A stretch of 64,000 bases of DNA from Oasisia sp. SBJ-2009. Its lineage: Eukaryota > Annelida > Polychaeta > Sabellida > Siboglinidae. The stretch covers positions 46,454,923-46,518,922 of the forward strand of contig OZ024854.1 of NCBI GenBank assembly GCA_964017155.1, read 5' to 3'. Shown in pieces: positions 44,833 to 55,509 of the stretch. The notes under the pieces are model-generated. The model was not told the DNA's origin. It did no database searches and saw only the letters and a list, made by a program, of their open reading frames with translations. The position numbers and the translations under genes were made by a program. How positions within the stretch are numbered: position 1 is the first letter of the stretch; each line of letters starts with the position of its first letter.

Positions 44833-47315
44833 TGTGTGTGTATGAGCGTGCGTGTATCTGTGTATTGGTGGGTGACACCGTGCCACCGTCCATCATCTGC
44901 TTTAAGATTCTTAATCCGACGCGTGTGATACAAGGTTTATTGATATGCAGTAATATAAAATGGTGTGGTTAAAACTTATCTTTGCACACACCTGGGTTCG
45001 TAGGCCCCTATCGGAAGAGCAGCCAGGTCAAATGGGCCGTATTTCTGTCCTATTTGCTTGAACATGGCACCCACGTAGCCCGTGTCACCAGGAAAGTAGA
45101 CCCGGTGACGTCGCCCAATGACACAGAATCCTCCCCACAATACCTGAAATAATATCAACATTTCTCGAAATAACTACAAGAGTTGGCCGTCGCAATGACA
45201 TTAACAGACACATTAAAGTTCACACATGCTACATTGGTTGGTGAACTTGCAATTTACGCTGGTAGACAGAATATACTTCCCATTTTAATCCCTCTTCCAC
45301 TGACCATAATTATTTGTAGTTTCTGCAATCACCAATTACGTCATGCAAAATATATTATATTATTTTATAAAGGAACTGTAAAATTACAATGGTTCTCTCT
45401 CGCTCTCGCTCTCGCTCTCGCTCTCTCTCCGTCTCTCCGTCTGTCTGTCTGTCTGTCTGTCTGTCTGTATGTCTCTCTCTCTCTCTCTGTCCGTCTCTGT
45501 CTCTGTCTCCGTCTCCGTCTCTGTCTCTCTCTGTCTCTGACAACCGAAGAGCGGCCCATGACTAGCAGTAAACACGTAGTAAGCCAGCGTACAACACGTC
45601 GATAATTATAGTAGATCAGGAATCATTGGTTCAATGAAGTGAATGATGGTAGAAAGAGTAGATCTCGACTGATAAGCTAAGATATATCCCCTAAATTTAA
45701 CGTATAAATATATATATATATAATCTTTATTACAAAAACGGATAAACATGAGTGTGGAGCGTGGACAGGTATTTTTAGAAGTACACTCTACCTTATATTC
45801 ATTCATTGGCGTTCTCTTCGTCCAGTGGCAAGACGGAACAAACGCAATCTTCACATCCGGGACATCGGGTATAACATCCTCCTCCCACCAATCAAGTTCT
45901 ACCACATTATCACATGACATGTCATGCATCCACGACTTGAGACCAAGCGGAACGTACCATCGCAGACTCGCGCCAAATCTCTCATTCAGTGCCTGTACGC
46001 TATTGGCGTCTAGATGATCGTAATGATTGTGACTGATCAACACAGCATTTATTTCAGGTAGCTCGTCAACCTGACATGCGGCACTGCGAAATCGTTTTGG
46101 GCCAAACCACTGCGACGGGGAACATCGTTCGCTGAATACAGGATCCGTTAGGACGGACGCTCCCTCCATCTGAATGAGAACAGTAGCGTGGCCTATCCAT
46201 GTTGTTCGTATTCCCCTTTCCGGGGGCTTGGACAGGAGGTCAAAGTCGGGTCGCAGGATGGGAAGTTGACGGTCCAGTTCCTGGGACGAAACGAATGTTT
46301 TTGATGTTAGGCCATATAAATTGCGCGTGTGTGTGAACGGTGACGGTGTGTATGTATGTGTGCGTGCGCGCGTGTGTGCATGCATGTGTGTATGTGTGTG
46401 AGTGCATGCATGCGTCCGCCTATCGACAGAGACAACACAGAAACACAGACACACACATTTTTACACAGTGACACGTACACGCTACCGTCCATATATAGAT
46501 ACCGTCCATATATAGATACCGTCCATATATAGATACCGTCCATATAGAGTAGACACCGATATAAATCCGCAAATGCGCTTATCTAGTAATTTTTACATTT
46601 TCCAGGTAACAGAACTATGTTGTTTTTAGATTAGAAAAGACATGTAGTTAAGTTAAATTAATCTAGTTTGCTTACAGAACGATAATGCACCAGCAATGCT
46701 TTGCCAATAAAATAATATTAGGGTGTATACATTATACAATACAATTAGTATTTCACAGTGAATAAAGTAAACATGGCGACTTGCATATGATCTGATTATA
46801 TAATATATATATACATATATACATATATACACACAACAGCCACAATATACCAATGGTGTCACAACAAAATTAAGCAAATGATGTCATGAACATGTTGCTT
46901 TTCAATTCTGTATTCCACTGTGAGATGCCTTAGCATCGAGAAAGGTGCCAAGCGCAAAGTTTGTTACGACGATATATTCAGACTTACAGTGAATCAAATT
47001 ACCTCCTTATTGGGGATGTTACTGTGGTCTTTCGAGAATAACAGAAAGTTCAAGAGTCGACACAGCGTCGGATCTTTCCAAGATGGCCATGGGTTCTCGA
47101 AGCGGCCGTTTCTGAAGATCGATTTTTGAAGCGTCAACTCGGGCAAGTCCGTCTCCTTCCTCACACTGCTATCGCCCACCTTGTCAAACGCCCAGTTCTC
47201 CTTGCCTGTGCCATGGATGCTGACGCCTGATACTGTGGTTATAGTCGGATCATCGCCGACGTCATTTGTGCTTTTCCCGTCCGATACTGGAAAAGTGCGC
47301 GAGGCGTGAAGACTG
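44167..47315 (-). CDS. NAPEPLD: N-acyl-phosphatidylethanolamine phospholipase D, copy 2 (5' exon not found)
   Basis: Paralogue of the gene at 35-40 kb. Exons on the - strand: 47315-47003, 46280-45792, 45143-44992, 44685-44571, 44295-44167 (TAA). The last four exons have exactly the same lengths as in copy 1 (489, 152, 115, 129 nt) and the same phases. The intron that splits the N-terminal region of copy 1 (35256-35746) is absent. Metal-site motifs [23 protein letters not shown] and IHWGTF are intact. The late conserved His (NHGETR in copy 1) is Leu (NLGETR), and the GPWNRF segment is GRRHRV. The exon start at 47315 follows TTGCAG in the same codon phase as copy 1. An ATG at 47371 gives an open extension, but that extension is probably intron. 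Confidence 0.88.
44786..44845. repeat. (TG)n microsatellite in NAPE-PLD copy 2 intron
   Basis: About 50 bases of TG repeat with a TC interruption. Confidence 0.97.
45393..45540. repeat. TC/TCTG-rich compound microsatellite in NAPE-PLD copy 2 intron
   Basis: Tandem CTCTCG, CTGT and CTCTGTCTC units. ORFs on both strands here (Arg/Glu/Asp or Ser/Leu rich) are repeat artefacts. Confidence 0.95.
46322..46549. repeat. TG/GTGC-rich stretch and 17-bp repeat in NAPE-PLD copy 2 intron 1
   Basis: Imperfect (TG)n with GCGCGC runs to about 46470, then about four tandem copies of a 17-bp unit ACCGTCCATATATAGAT at 46484-46549. The GC-alternating part resembles the sequence next to the copy 3 fragment at 58.3 kb. 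Confidence 0.85.
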
Positions 47316-47379
47316 CTGCAACATATAATAGGCAAGATTATGTGTAGAATCGCGTTAAGTGTGTGGTACATATGTTATA

Positions 47380-47470
47380 TATGTTTCCGTGTGTGTGTGT
47401 GCATGTGTGTGTGAGTGCCTGCGTGCGTATGAGAGAGTGTGTGTCTGCATGCGTGCGTGTGTATGTGCAT
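47380..47470. repeat. (GT)n-rich stretch upstream of NAPE-PLD copy 2
   Basis: Imperfect GT and GTGC repeat, probably in the intron upstream of the first recognised coding exon of copy 2. Confidence 0.9.
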
Positions 47471-47669
47471 GCGTTCACCAGCCTGTGCGAGTGCAGAGTT
47501 AACATTTGGATTAATGGGGAATAACAGGGATTGGCGAATTCGTTTGTCATTGTTAAACATTGTATTGAAAGTATTAATTGACAATGGGTGGCTTTTGTGT
47601 TTGCAACATGCATAATGTCTTGACAAGAGTCTTCCTGGCCATACATTTCTTGATAATATATTTATTTGC

Positions 47670-47737
47670 TGTGCACTGCACTGCACTGCACTGCACTGCA
47701 CTGCACTGCACTGCACTGCACTGCACTGCACTGCACG
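47670..47737. repeat. (CTGCA)n pentamer microsatellite
   Basis: About thirteen perfect CTGCA units. Confidence 0.97.
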
Positions 47738-48028
47738 AAACACATTACAAAGACCTACCACTGCCAAATTCCAAAAGGACACACGCCCTCCATATACGTT
47801 TTATAATAAAACAAACGTTATGTCAGAACATTCTAGTAATGTTCTCACAATGTTATTAAAGCGAATGTTCTACGACCGTTCTGCGAACATTTGTAATATT
47901 TGCCGATGTAGACGTGTTTAAAAAACTTTCTTTATATGTCAATTCTAGCATATTTTGGTAGGACAGAAACCCTACTTACAACATGGGAGTGTTACATTGA
48001 AACAATTATGTAATTATATATATAAATT

Positions 48029-48071
<43 letters not shown>

Positions 48072-48704
48072 CATTGCGTGCTACTAGTGTTACCCGAGTT
48101 GACATTAATCTTTGCTTGACCATGATATGGGTAGATATGCTCAGGGTTTGCATTAGGGTTTAAATCATGTTTAAATAAAAAATCTGGTGAAATTAGTGGA
48201 ACATACTTTTCTTGTAAATAGTTCAACAAATAGCCTTCACATCAGTGCCATTTAAAGTCAACTTTGAATGAAATGAAGTCATGTAAAACTAATATATCAG
48301 TTGCTCTTACACTGGTTCCTATTACTTCTGTGTTCTGTTCATGTTCCACCTATTACTATTACTTCATCATGTGTAATTGTTACCATTACTATTTTCATAT
48401 TACTAATACTTATACCGCAGGATACATCTAGATGCGTTTTGTAATTACGAATACTTGAGGCCTGCTGGATAGGACCATCTACAGATAACTGGACACCAGT
48501 CAGTATTAGTTTCAAAGAATTCTGAGTTAAAATCCCATACAGTACTTGATATATTGTTTGCATATTTTTTAATAATAATTTTTAAAAAATATGTTTTGTT
48601 TTATAATACTATTTCATTATCAAGCACACAAACAGTTACACACATATATATGTATATATATATATATATATATGATATATATGTGTGTTTTATATATATA
48701 TATC

Positions 48705-48781
<77 letters not shown>

Positions 48782-49624
48782 TTCTGAAGAGAGACTAGCT
48801 TACTGGCAGAAAACAGTCAAAAATTGTGTTCCGGGCCCGACTCTTCTTGGCGAAGTCATGCAGCCAAGCGAGAGATTGTTAAGCAAGACTAACAGTATTT
48901 CTGTGTTGTGTTCCACCCATTTTGTGAATTTATCAGTACACTGTACCGTGTATATCAGGTGTTGTTTGTCATTCTTCTGTCCGTTTCATTTTTCTATAGA
49001 GCTCTTCAATTTGGCATTATTTATAGAAGACATATTTCCTATTTTGTCACATGGTGAAAAGAGCAAATATTTATTCTGACTGTTAATACTGACTTGCTCT
49101 TACTATACAGACACACTATTAAATGACCAAATCATCTAAACTGCCAGCAAGGTTGATTTTGAGGTAGTAGCTTCTTGCTAATCACTCATATACAAGTGCC
49201 CATTTTTGTTGCTCTTATGTGGAATAAGGTCTAGGGTTGGGCTTAGTGTTTGGGTTAGGTTAATGTACTTTTGACAAGTTTGACAGGTGTTTTATATGTA
49301 TTTGGTGGGCTCTTGTACGTGAAAGGTTAGCAAGAAGCCTCTACATGATTTTGGGGTTTTGCCTGGGGATGTTTCGCTGCATTGGGTGGGTAGTTTGAGG
49401 TGGGCAGTATCAGCAATTTTCCTTATTAAGGGGAGGGTTTCCAAGGAGCCTCTTAAATTTGTTCCTGGATTTTAAATTATTTGTTGCTACAATTTAAAAT
49501 CAACCTCAAATAATTCCTTTCAAGTGGTGCTAATTCCCCAAACAGAACTCTTGCCTCAGTGTGTAGATGTGTTCGCACCCACTGCATCCTCCCTCAGCCA
49601 TTAGACCAGGTAGTTGCTTCCACA
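47738..49624. other. Gene-poor stretch with AT microsatellites
   Basis: (AT)n runs at about 48017-48069 and 48643-48778, the second interrupted by GTGTGTT. A degenerate AACGTT/AACATT-rich patch at about 47812-47900 resembles the sequence at 58.69-58.80 kb. ORFs here run through the AT repeat and have no recognisable homology. Confidence 0.6.
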
Positions 49625-49852
49625 CACAGCTTTATGCAGAGACCCGTCCACCTGTCATTTTGGATTGTGGATGTGTAGAAATACTGGTGGACAGGTGGTG
49701 AGTAAGTAGCGAAATGAAGGAGCAAAAAAGGTCCCCAAAAATCGTGGATGGACATTATGCCTTGAAAATGGGTGTCACACGTTTCTCTTCTTGTTGTCCG
49801 TCGTCAGAGGTGAGGTTGTCCATGGTTTCCGTCATATTTTCATCATCTTTTC

Positions 49853-50061
49853 TCTCCTCTCCTCTCCTCTCCTCTCCTCTCCTCTCCTCTCCTCTCCTCT
49901 CCTCTCTTCCTCTCCTCTCCTCTCCTCTCCTCTCCTCTCCTCTCCTCTCCTCTCCTCTCCTCTCCTCTCCTCTCCTCTCCTCTCCTCTCCTCTCCTCTCC
50001 TCTCCTCTCTTCCTCTCCTCTCCTCTCCTCTCCTCTCCTCTCCTCTCCTTTCCTCTCCTCA
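49853..50061. repeat. (CTCCT)n pentamer array
   Basis: About 200 bases of CTCCT units with two CTTCCTCT-type interruptions. It is strongly purine/pyrimidine asymmetric, so long Arg/Glu/Gly or Ser/Leu/Pro ORFs run through it without being genes. Confidence 0.97.
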
Positions 50062-50078
50062 TTTTTTTCACTGTGTTC

Positions 50079-50391
50079 TAGGGCTTTATGCAGGACAAAA
50101 TTATTGCCAGTCACACACGTTTTGGTGGACACATGCATGTTAACTGATAAGCCAGTTTACAAACTTTCAAATGTGCCTGATGACCTGAAATGGACTACAA
50201 TCACACGTGACACCATTTGCACTCACTTTCAATGCATAACTAACAATATCTATGGTTTTGGAAAAAGTATTTTTTGCTCCTTCATTTTTTACCTGTCCAT
50301 CACGTGTCCACCCATATATATCTATCTACCCATCCATATTAGTTTTTACCCATCCAAATGATGGGTGGACGGGTCTCTGCATAAAGCTATG
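50079..50391 (+). mobile_element. hAT-like MITE, copy B (nested)
   Basis: A 313-bp element, complete from TAGGGCTTTATGCAGGA to the reverse complement of CATAGCTTTATGCAGAGACC. It shares internal sequence with copy A (for example CCTGATGACCTGAAATGG-like and ACAATATCTATGGTTTTGG). The flanking 8-mers CTGTGTTC and CTGCATTC match at 6 of 8, consistent with an old 8-bp target duplication. Confidence 0.8.
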
Positions 50392-50882
50392 CTGCATTCT
50401 CTATCACAAGTCTCCAACTCCATTTGTCTTTTGCTGTTGTTCTCCATTCTCCTCCCACTCTTTCTAGATCTCTCTTAACACAGTCTTCCCTTCGCATTCT
50501 CAGTTTCCCTCACCTCCTTTTCCTTCCACTTTCTGGGCATCTGCCCTCTTTTCCCATTTTTCATCTCCCATTCTTTCCACATGTCTGGCCCATTTCAGCC
50601 TTATACTCCTCCCCAGTTGTTTCGTAAACATTCCTTTACTCCAACCTCCACTCTCAGTTCGTCCCGTCTTCTCCTGTCCACTCTCCTCACTCCTACGATT
50701 CTTCTTGTCCAGTTGTTTTCACAAACCTACACTTTCTCATGTTCTTCATTAGTGCCATCATTTCTAAGTCATACATGTGGTAGTTAATTTCAGGTCATAA
50801 AACACATCTCAACTCATGAATTAATATCCACATGTCCAATAAAAACATGTGTGACTGGTAATTTATCCTGCATAAAGCCCTG

Positions 50883-52220
50883 CTCTTACATAGTATATCA
50901 GCCATATATAGGTAGGGGAAGAGTGATAGACGAACTACTCATCCATGCGAGGCAAGAGTCCCACTTTAAGTAAAGTGTACTACTCGAGGTCTCATTCTGG
51001 TGTTTTTTTAATGGAATTTCATAAGGATACAGTTAGAGGCCTCAAAATGCATTTCGAGCCTTCAAGGTTTTTGGAAACTAGCAATCACAGGTTAAAAAAA
51101 TGTGCCACCCCAAAAAATCACCAATGTTACTCTGAATATGCAACTATTATTTTTGGCTGCATGACCACCTGTACATAAGTGCATCCAATCTCCTTAGTGT
51201 ATCCTACAAACAGTGAATGCAATATATGACAGTGTGGCAGGCTAGCCTATAGGACAACATTTTTTAATTATGAAAGGTAAATATGAAGAAGTGCACTTTC
51301 ACTTCCTTGTCTGAATGTTTCAGCTTCCCCAAGGTGCTTCGATCCCTCGTAGACACATTATTCGCAAAACATGTTCAAGGTAAAGATAGTTTTAATCATC
51401 CCATTCCCAGTGGTGAAAATAGAAATAAACAATTCCCTAAATATTATAATATATATAGTTTAGTTTATTTCACTCTGGGCGATCATAAAGATTGAAATGG
51501 GTACATAAAATATGCAAAGTATATTTGTAAAAATAGACTGAAATAATATATAAATGAAATATAAATATAAATGAAAATGTAGAGAATATACGATATGTAT
51601 CTATAAAACTAATTTAAATAATTTAAGACATTAAAACATATTTTCTATGATTATTTGAATAAACCTATTAAAAAATTATAAATACTTTAAAACAAAAAAT
51701 ATAGATCTAAAGAATAAATTAAGGGAGGAGGAAAGTCTAAAACCCGTTTTTTTTTCTTCTTAATTTAGAGGACTGTAACTGGTGGCAGATGGTGAGTTAT
51801 GCTAAAATACACACTGTACCTTTTTTTTCAGATTTTTAGGGGTACCCAAACCCCCCATATGGTGGCCTTCATGGATTTATATATTCGATTTTTACAGAAA
51901 TGTTTAAGGCATAAAAAACTGCTCAATTTCAACCAAAAAACACACAGAGTTAGATACACATATACTATAGGCAGTGACAACGTTACATTTTGGATTTATT
52001 GTTTATTTTATTTTTTAGAATTTTTTTTTACTACACCCATGTATTTCACACCAGAATTTGTGACGGTACCTTATTGCAATGGCATATTACAACAATACTA
52101 TGGCAAATATCAAAAAACCGCTCTTGTCACTGCCCACAGAATACCATCATCAAGTAGTGTGTAAAGTTTCAAGTGTATTCATCGAGAAATAGCTGAGACA
52201 GCATCCAGTAAAGACAAAAC
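50883..52220. other. AT-rich stretch, nothing recognised
   Basis: Only short unsupported ORFs. No exon, repeat array or element was recognised. Confidence 0.5.
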
Positions 52221-52226
52221 TTTATT
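52221..52226 (-). terminator. Polyadenylation signal of the small gene at 52.7-53.4 kb
   Basis: AATAAA on the - strand, about 500 bases past the TGA at 52722. This would close a ~0.5-kb 3'UTR. Confidence 0.45.
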
Positions 52227-52721
52227 GTAAAATTTATAACTGAGAAAACGACATTCAAAGTCAGTACATACTTCATTGAGGCATTTCATGTTTAGCATAG
52301 AACATATAAAACTAAAAATCTTCACACAAATAACTAGTTGAACTCTATCAGGTAATATGCAATAGAAACCACATATTTTCAACAGGAATAAAACAAAATG
52401 CAAATCTAACAATTACTACACATACACGCGAAAAACGTCACTGTGTAGTTGATGTATATCAATGAATAAGTAAATACGAGGCTGGATGCCATAAAATATT
52501 GCTGATGTTAGTCCATAGTGAATGTTATGACACCATGTAAGTTTCCAGCAAAGTAGTTGAAAAATATCAAAACTATTCATGTGAACACTCGGCAAAAGTC
52601 AGTGGCTGGAAAAAGCTTCACGATGCCACTGTAGCCGACACCCATGTCCATGGATGCTGACACCGCCGACCGTACCACGCGCAGTGACAGGTTGGACACA
52701 GCAGTGTCTTCACCAGCTCAG

Positions 52722-53357
52722 TCAGTTTGGAGACCACACAACAACAGTGGAGAGAGTCTCATGACGACTGCCATCCTCTTGGGCAGATTCCTCTGGTTCA
52801 TTTTCACCGGGCATCGCTGTCTCACGCAGAAGACACTGGTAGTCAAACTTCTTGGCAGTTGCAGAAGTCGACGCTGATGGAACCTATGAAATGTATAAAT
52901 AATTTATTAGATTTTGTACCGATTTCAAAGCAACAGTATTCATTTTATGTCGGGTGTCACAATTACACAAATAATTTTTGGTTGGTCATTTATGCATGAA
53001 TTTCTATGGTTTGACATTAGCATGTACACTGTTGTTTAGTCAATTATAAGTGTATCCCAAATCACATTTATTACCAGTTCTATTATTGCTATTATTAGTG
53101 AGTCACAATGGCATGTGATAACCTTTGATAGAGGCGTAGCATAAGACCCGAATCACTAACTAAAATGTAACCGGCGTAGGCTGTAGCTGCTACCAATAAA
53201 AAATATATAGTAACACGTTAATTATGCAACCAGTGTCATTTGTAATGATAAATACAGTATATAATTTATTGTTGCTGAGTTGAACGTGTTTACAAATCAA
53301 TACTTAATTATATTTACACATAATAAAACGCTACTATACCTCTGCAGCAGCTGCCAT
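52722..53357 (-). CDS. Possible two-exon gene for a 59-residue protein, function unknown
   Basis: Exon 1 is 53357-53340 (MAAAAE), followed by the donor GTATAG. Exon 2 is 52883-52722, after TTTCATAG, and ends TGA. The spliced frame gives 59 residues: an Ala/Ser-rich start, then KKFDYQCLLRE, an acidic PGENEPEES segment and the end STVVVWSPN. There is no signal peptide or membrane segment and I recognise no family. Support comes from good splice borders, a start just inside a CpG-richer upstream region (53.4-53.8 kb), and a downstream AATAAA. It could instead be a non-coding transcript or part of a larger gene. Confidence 0.4.
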
Positions 53358-53860
53358 TGTTTACGACAACGCAGAACTTTCACCAACATCGGCTGGTAAA
53401 CTCCCACTTTCTGACGCTTGTCCCCTCGATGAGCGCGCCAGCTGCAACTGTCAGCGTCTCTGGGCCTTTCCAGTACCATAAAACTCTTTCCCTTTCTTTC
53501 TTCTATCTGCCATACTGCTGCTTTTTACGGATAACTTGACAACGAACACGTGAAAACTTTCGGGGCGAATTAGATAAACACTAATGTATGCGGGGCGGAA
53601 GTGCGCGGAGAGCCAATCACGGCTTTGAACGGGAGCACGGGACAGTCCTTGTCCAATAAGAAGCCGATTACTACTGGCTTTGTTGGCAGGGGGGCACGCT
53701 TGTAGTCATGAATATTCGGATACGGTCGGAAATTTTTAGAAAAGATTACTCCCATGAGACACTGCGAAAGTGACGCTTTCTGACGGTATGCGCCATGCTG
53801 GAATTCCCCGGCATGACGACGTATAAATACCGCTCGTAAAAATGTAAACAAAGCGCATTA
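53358..53860 (-). promoter_or_regulatory. CpG-richer region, possible promoter of the small gene
   Basis: Locally higher in G+C and CpG than its AT-rich neighbours (for example GAGCGCGCCAGC, GCGGGGCGGAAGTGCGCGG). It lies directly upstream of the putative ATG at 53357. No core promoter motif was assigned. Confidence 0.3.
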
Positions 53861-54243
53861 CACGCTTCATAAAAGTAAAATAAAGACTTTGGGATGATGG
53901 GGCATGGCACAAAAGTGATGTTTTATGACATAAAATGTTTTATTTCGTAACAACAATGTGTACTAAAGGCAAGTAGAAGAATTTGACTACGCGAATATGT
54001 AAACAACTCAAAATCGCAAATTTTCACAAAAATGATGAAATCCAGACTTTCGTCCTCCCTTAAGGCTTTAAAATATTTTACACATATCCATATCAGCATG
54101 TACGAAAGTTTAATAATAGTCACTGTGAGTTCTTTTGGTTTAACAGGCACCAGTTAGTGAAACAGTTCTTGATCCTGTTGGTTTTTACTCTTTAAGAATA
54201 TCGAATATCGAATACGGCATCGTGTATTGTGTGTTGTAGTCCT

Positions 54244-54468
54244 TCATTTTGGTAGCAGTTTATGCAGTTTGTGCTGTGGCTGTTCGATTGGTGTTAAGAA
54301 ATGTTCACATAATTGCGTACGTCTCTGTTTCAGAGAAAACAGTTGTGCATTCGCTAATGCTTCGATATAGGGAGTGTTCGGGTACATGATGTTCATAGCT
54401 AGCATATCTTTGTACTCGCTCCATGTCACTTTGGAGACCCAATGGGAATCCCATTCAGCCTCCACCAA
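54244..54468 (-). pseudogene. LINE ORF2 C-terminal fragment
   Basis: The - strand frame contains YIEALANAQLFSLKQRRTQL, then CEHFLTP and HKLHKLLPK. This pattern, with a short helix, R-R near the start and K/P at the end, is typical of the extreme C-terminus of non-LTR retrotransposon polyproteins. No reverse transcriptase domain lies next to it, so this is a truncated remnant. Confidence 0.6.
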
Positions 54469-54495
54469 AATTACTATGCAACTAATAATAAACTA

Positions 54496-54805
54496 TGGGG
54501 AGCAGTGGTCGTGCGGTAGAGTGCCGGAATATCAATCAAGGGGATGGTGGTTCAATCCCACCTACCACCGTTTCGAAACTTAGGCAATTCCGTTCACCCC
54601 ACATTTGCCTGTGTCTTTCGGAAGAGACACTAAAAGCCGGTAGTCCCTTCTATCTGGTGTCTATGCCATTGCCAGGGGAAGTAAAAGATCCCACACACAG
54701 GGGGTAAATGTGTAACCTGTAGTGGACTCACTAATTCATGAGAAGGACAACTCCTGTGTTAGCCCAAGTTCGGGCTGTTTGGAGGAAACCATCTGAGACC
54801 ATATA
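54496..54805 (+). mobile_element. tRNA-derived SINE, family A
   Basis: tRNA-like head with an A box region (GCAGTGGTCGTGCGGTAGAG) and a B box GGTTCAATCCC (54549-54559). The body carries TGTCTTTCGGAAGAGAC, CCCTTCTATCTGGTGTC and GGGGGTAAATGTGTAACC. A second copy is at 63.35-63.63 kb with the same order. Confidence 0.85.
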
Positions 54806-55096
54806 TATATTTGCCACTCTTTTCTTAAATATTGGAGTGCTTCAGTCAGAGACTAATATCATGCAGCATAATCTGAAGACTTTATATATATTCACTATAT
54901 AATAGTCTATTATGGGTGTTTATAGATTCTATAGATTTCTTTGCTGTAGACATGCAATGATTTCTGGTCAATGCCCAAAATGCTCATTCATTTGGACTGG
55001 TGTTTATAACTTATGTTTCTAGTTAGCTCTATACCGGCTGTAGCAGAGGATTGTAAGACAAAATCACACAATAGTGTGTGGGTACCTTTCATCGAC

Positions 55097-55287
55097 AGGG
55101 TCCCTAATGATCGACCGGTTCATAAATGCAATAAATTTGGTGTTGACTGTTACTGTACTAACGTAATTGTATATATGCAATCAAACACGCAAACTGATGT
55201 CATGGGCGAATAAAATCATTGTTCATCATTACTCAAGCTTATGACAGTTATGTGCTGAACGGTCGATCATTAGCCTTAGGGACCCCC
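55097..55287. mobile_element. Possible small inverted-repeat (MITE-like) element
   Basis: GGGTCCCTAATGATCGACCG at the left and the complement of a near-identical sequence, with a 4-base insertion, at the right enclose about 190 bases. A third, weaker copy of the right end occurs at about 55477-55503. No transposase or clear target duplication was seen. Confidence 0.5.
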
Positions 55288-55509
55288 CTGTGGCCTAGGC
55301 TATTGCCTGCTGAGAAGGTAATCACTGACACTGCTGGTATAATTTTGTCACCAAATTGTATCAAACTATTTTGTTGTTGTTGTAGAAATCGTCAGTGAAT
55401 ATGCTTTGAATAGAGAATAACTTAAATTGCGTAACTTTACATCAAAGGCGAATAAAACGCGGAAAACTACGCAAAAACGGTCGATCATGACATAGGTCCC
55501 CCGACGCTA

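Larger units (their letters stand above)
49625..50882 (-). mobile_element. hAT-like MITE, copy C, split by later insertions
   Basis: The left end at 49625 (CACAGCTTTATGCAGAGACC) and the right end at 50882 (reverse complement CAGGGCTTTATGCAGGAT) are the two ends of one element in the same orientation as copy A. Family sequence covers only about 49625-49780 and 50790-50882. Between them are a CTCCT array, a complete oppositely oriented element (50079-50391), and a T/C-rich stretch. Flanking 8-mers (CTTCCACA, CTCTTACA) match at only 5 of 8. Confidence 0.7.

Noticed and set aside
47003..47371. ATG at 47371 as the start of NAPE-PLD copy 2
   Set aside because: The hydrophobic stretch before TTGCAG at 47316 is probably intron: copy 1 has an acceptor in the same codon phase at the matching place. 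Not excluded.
48554..49079. ORFs with Tyr/Ile runs
   Set aside because: Readings through an AT microsatellite with no homologous sequence after it.
49714..50361. 215-residue Ser/Leu/Pro ORF and opposing Arg/Glu/Gly ORFs
   Set aside because: Artefacts of the CTCCT array and MITE sequence.
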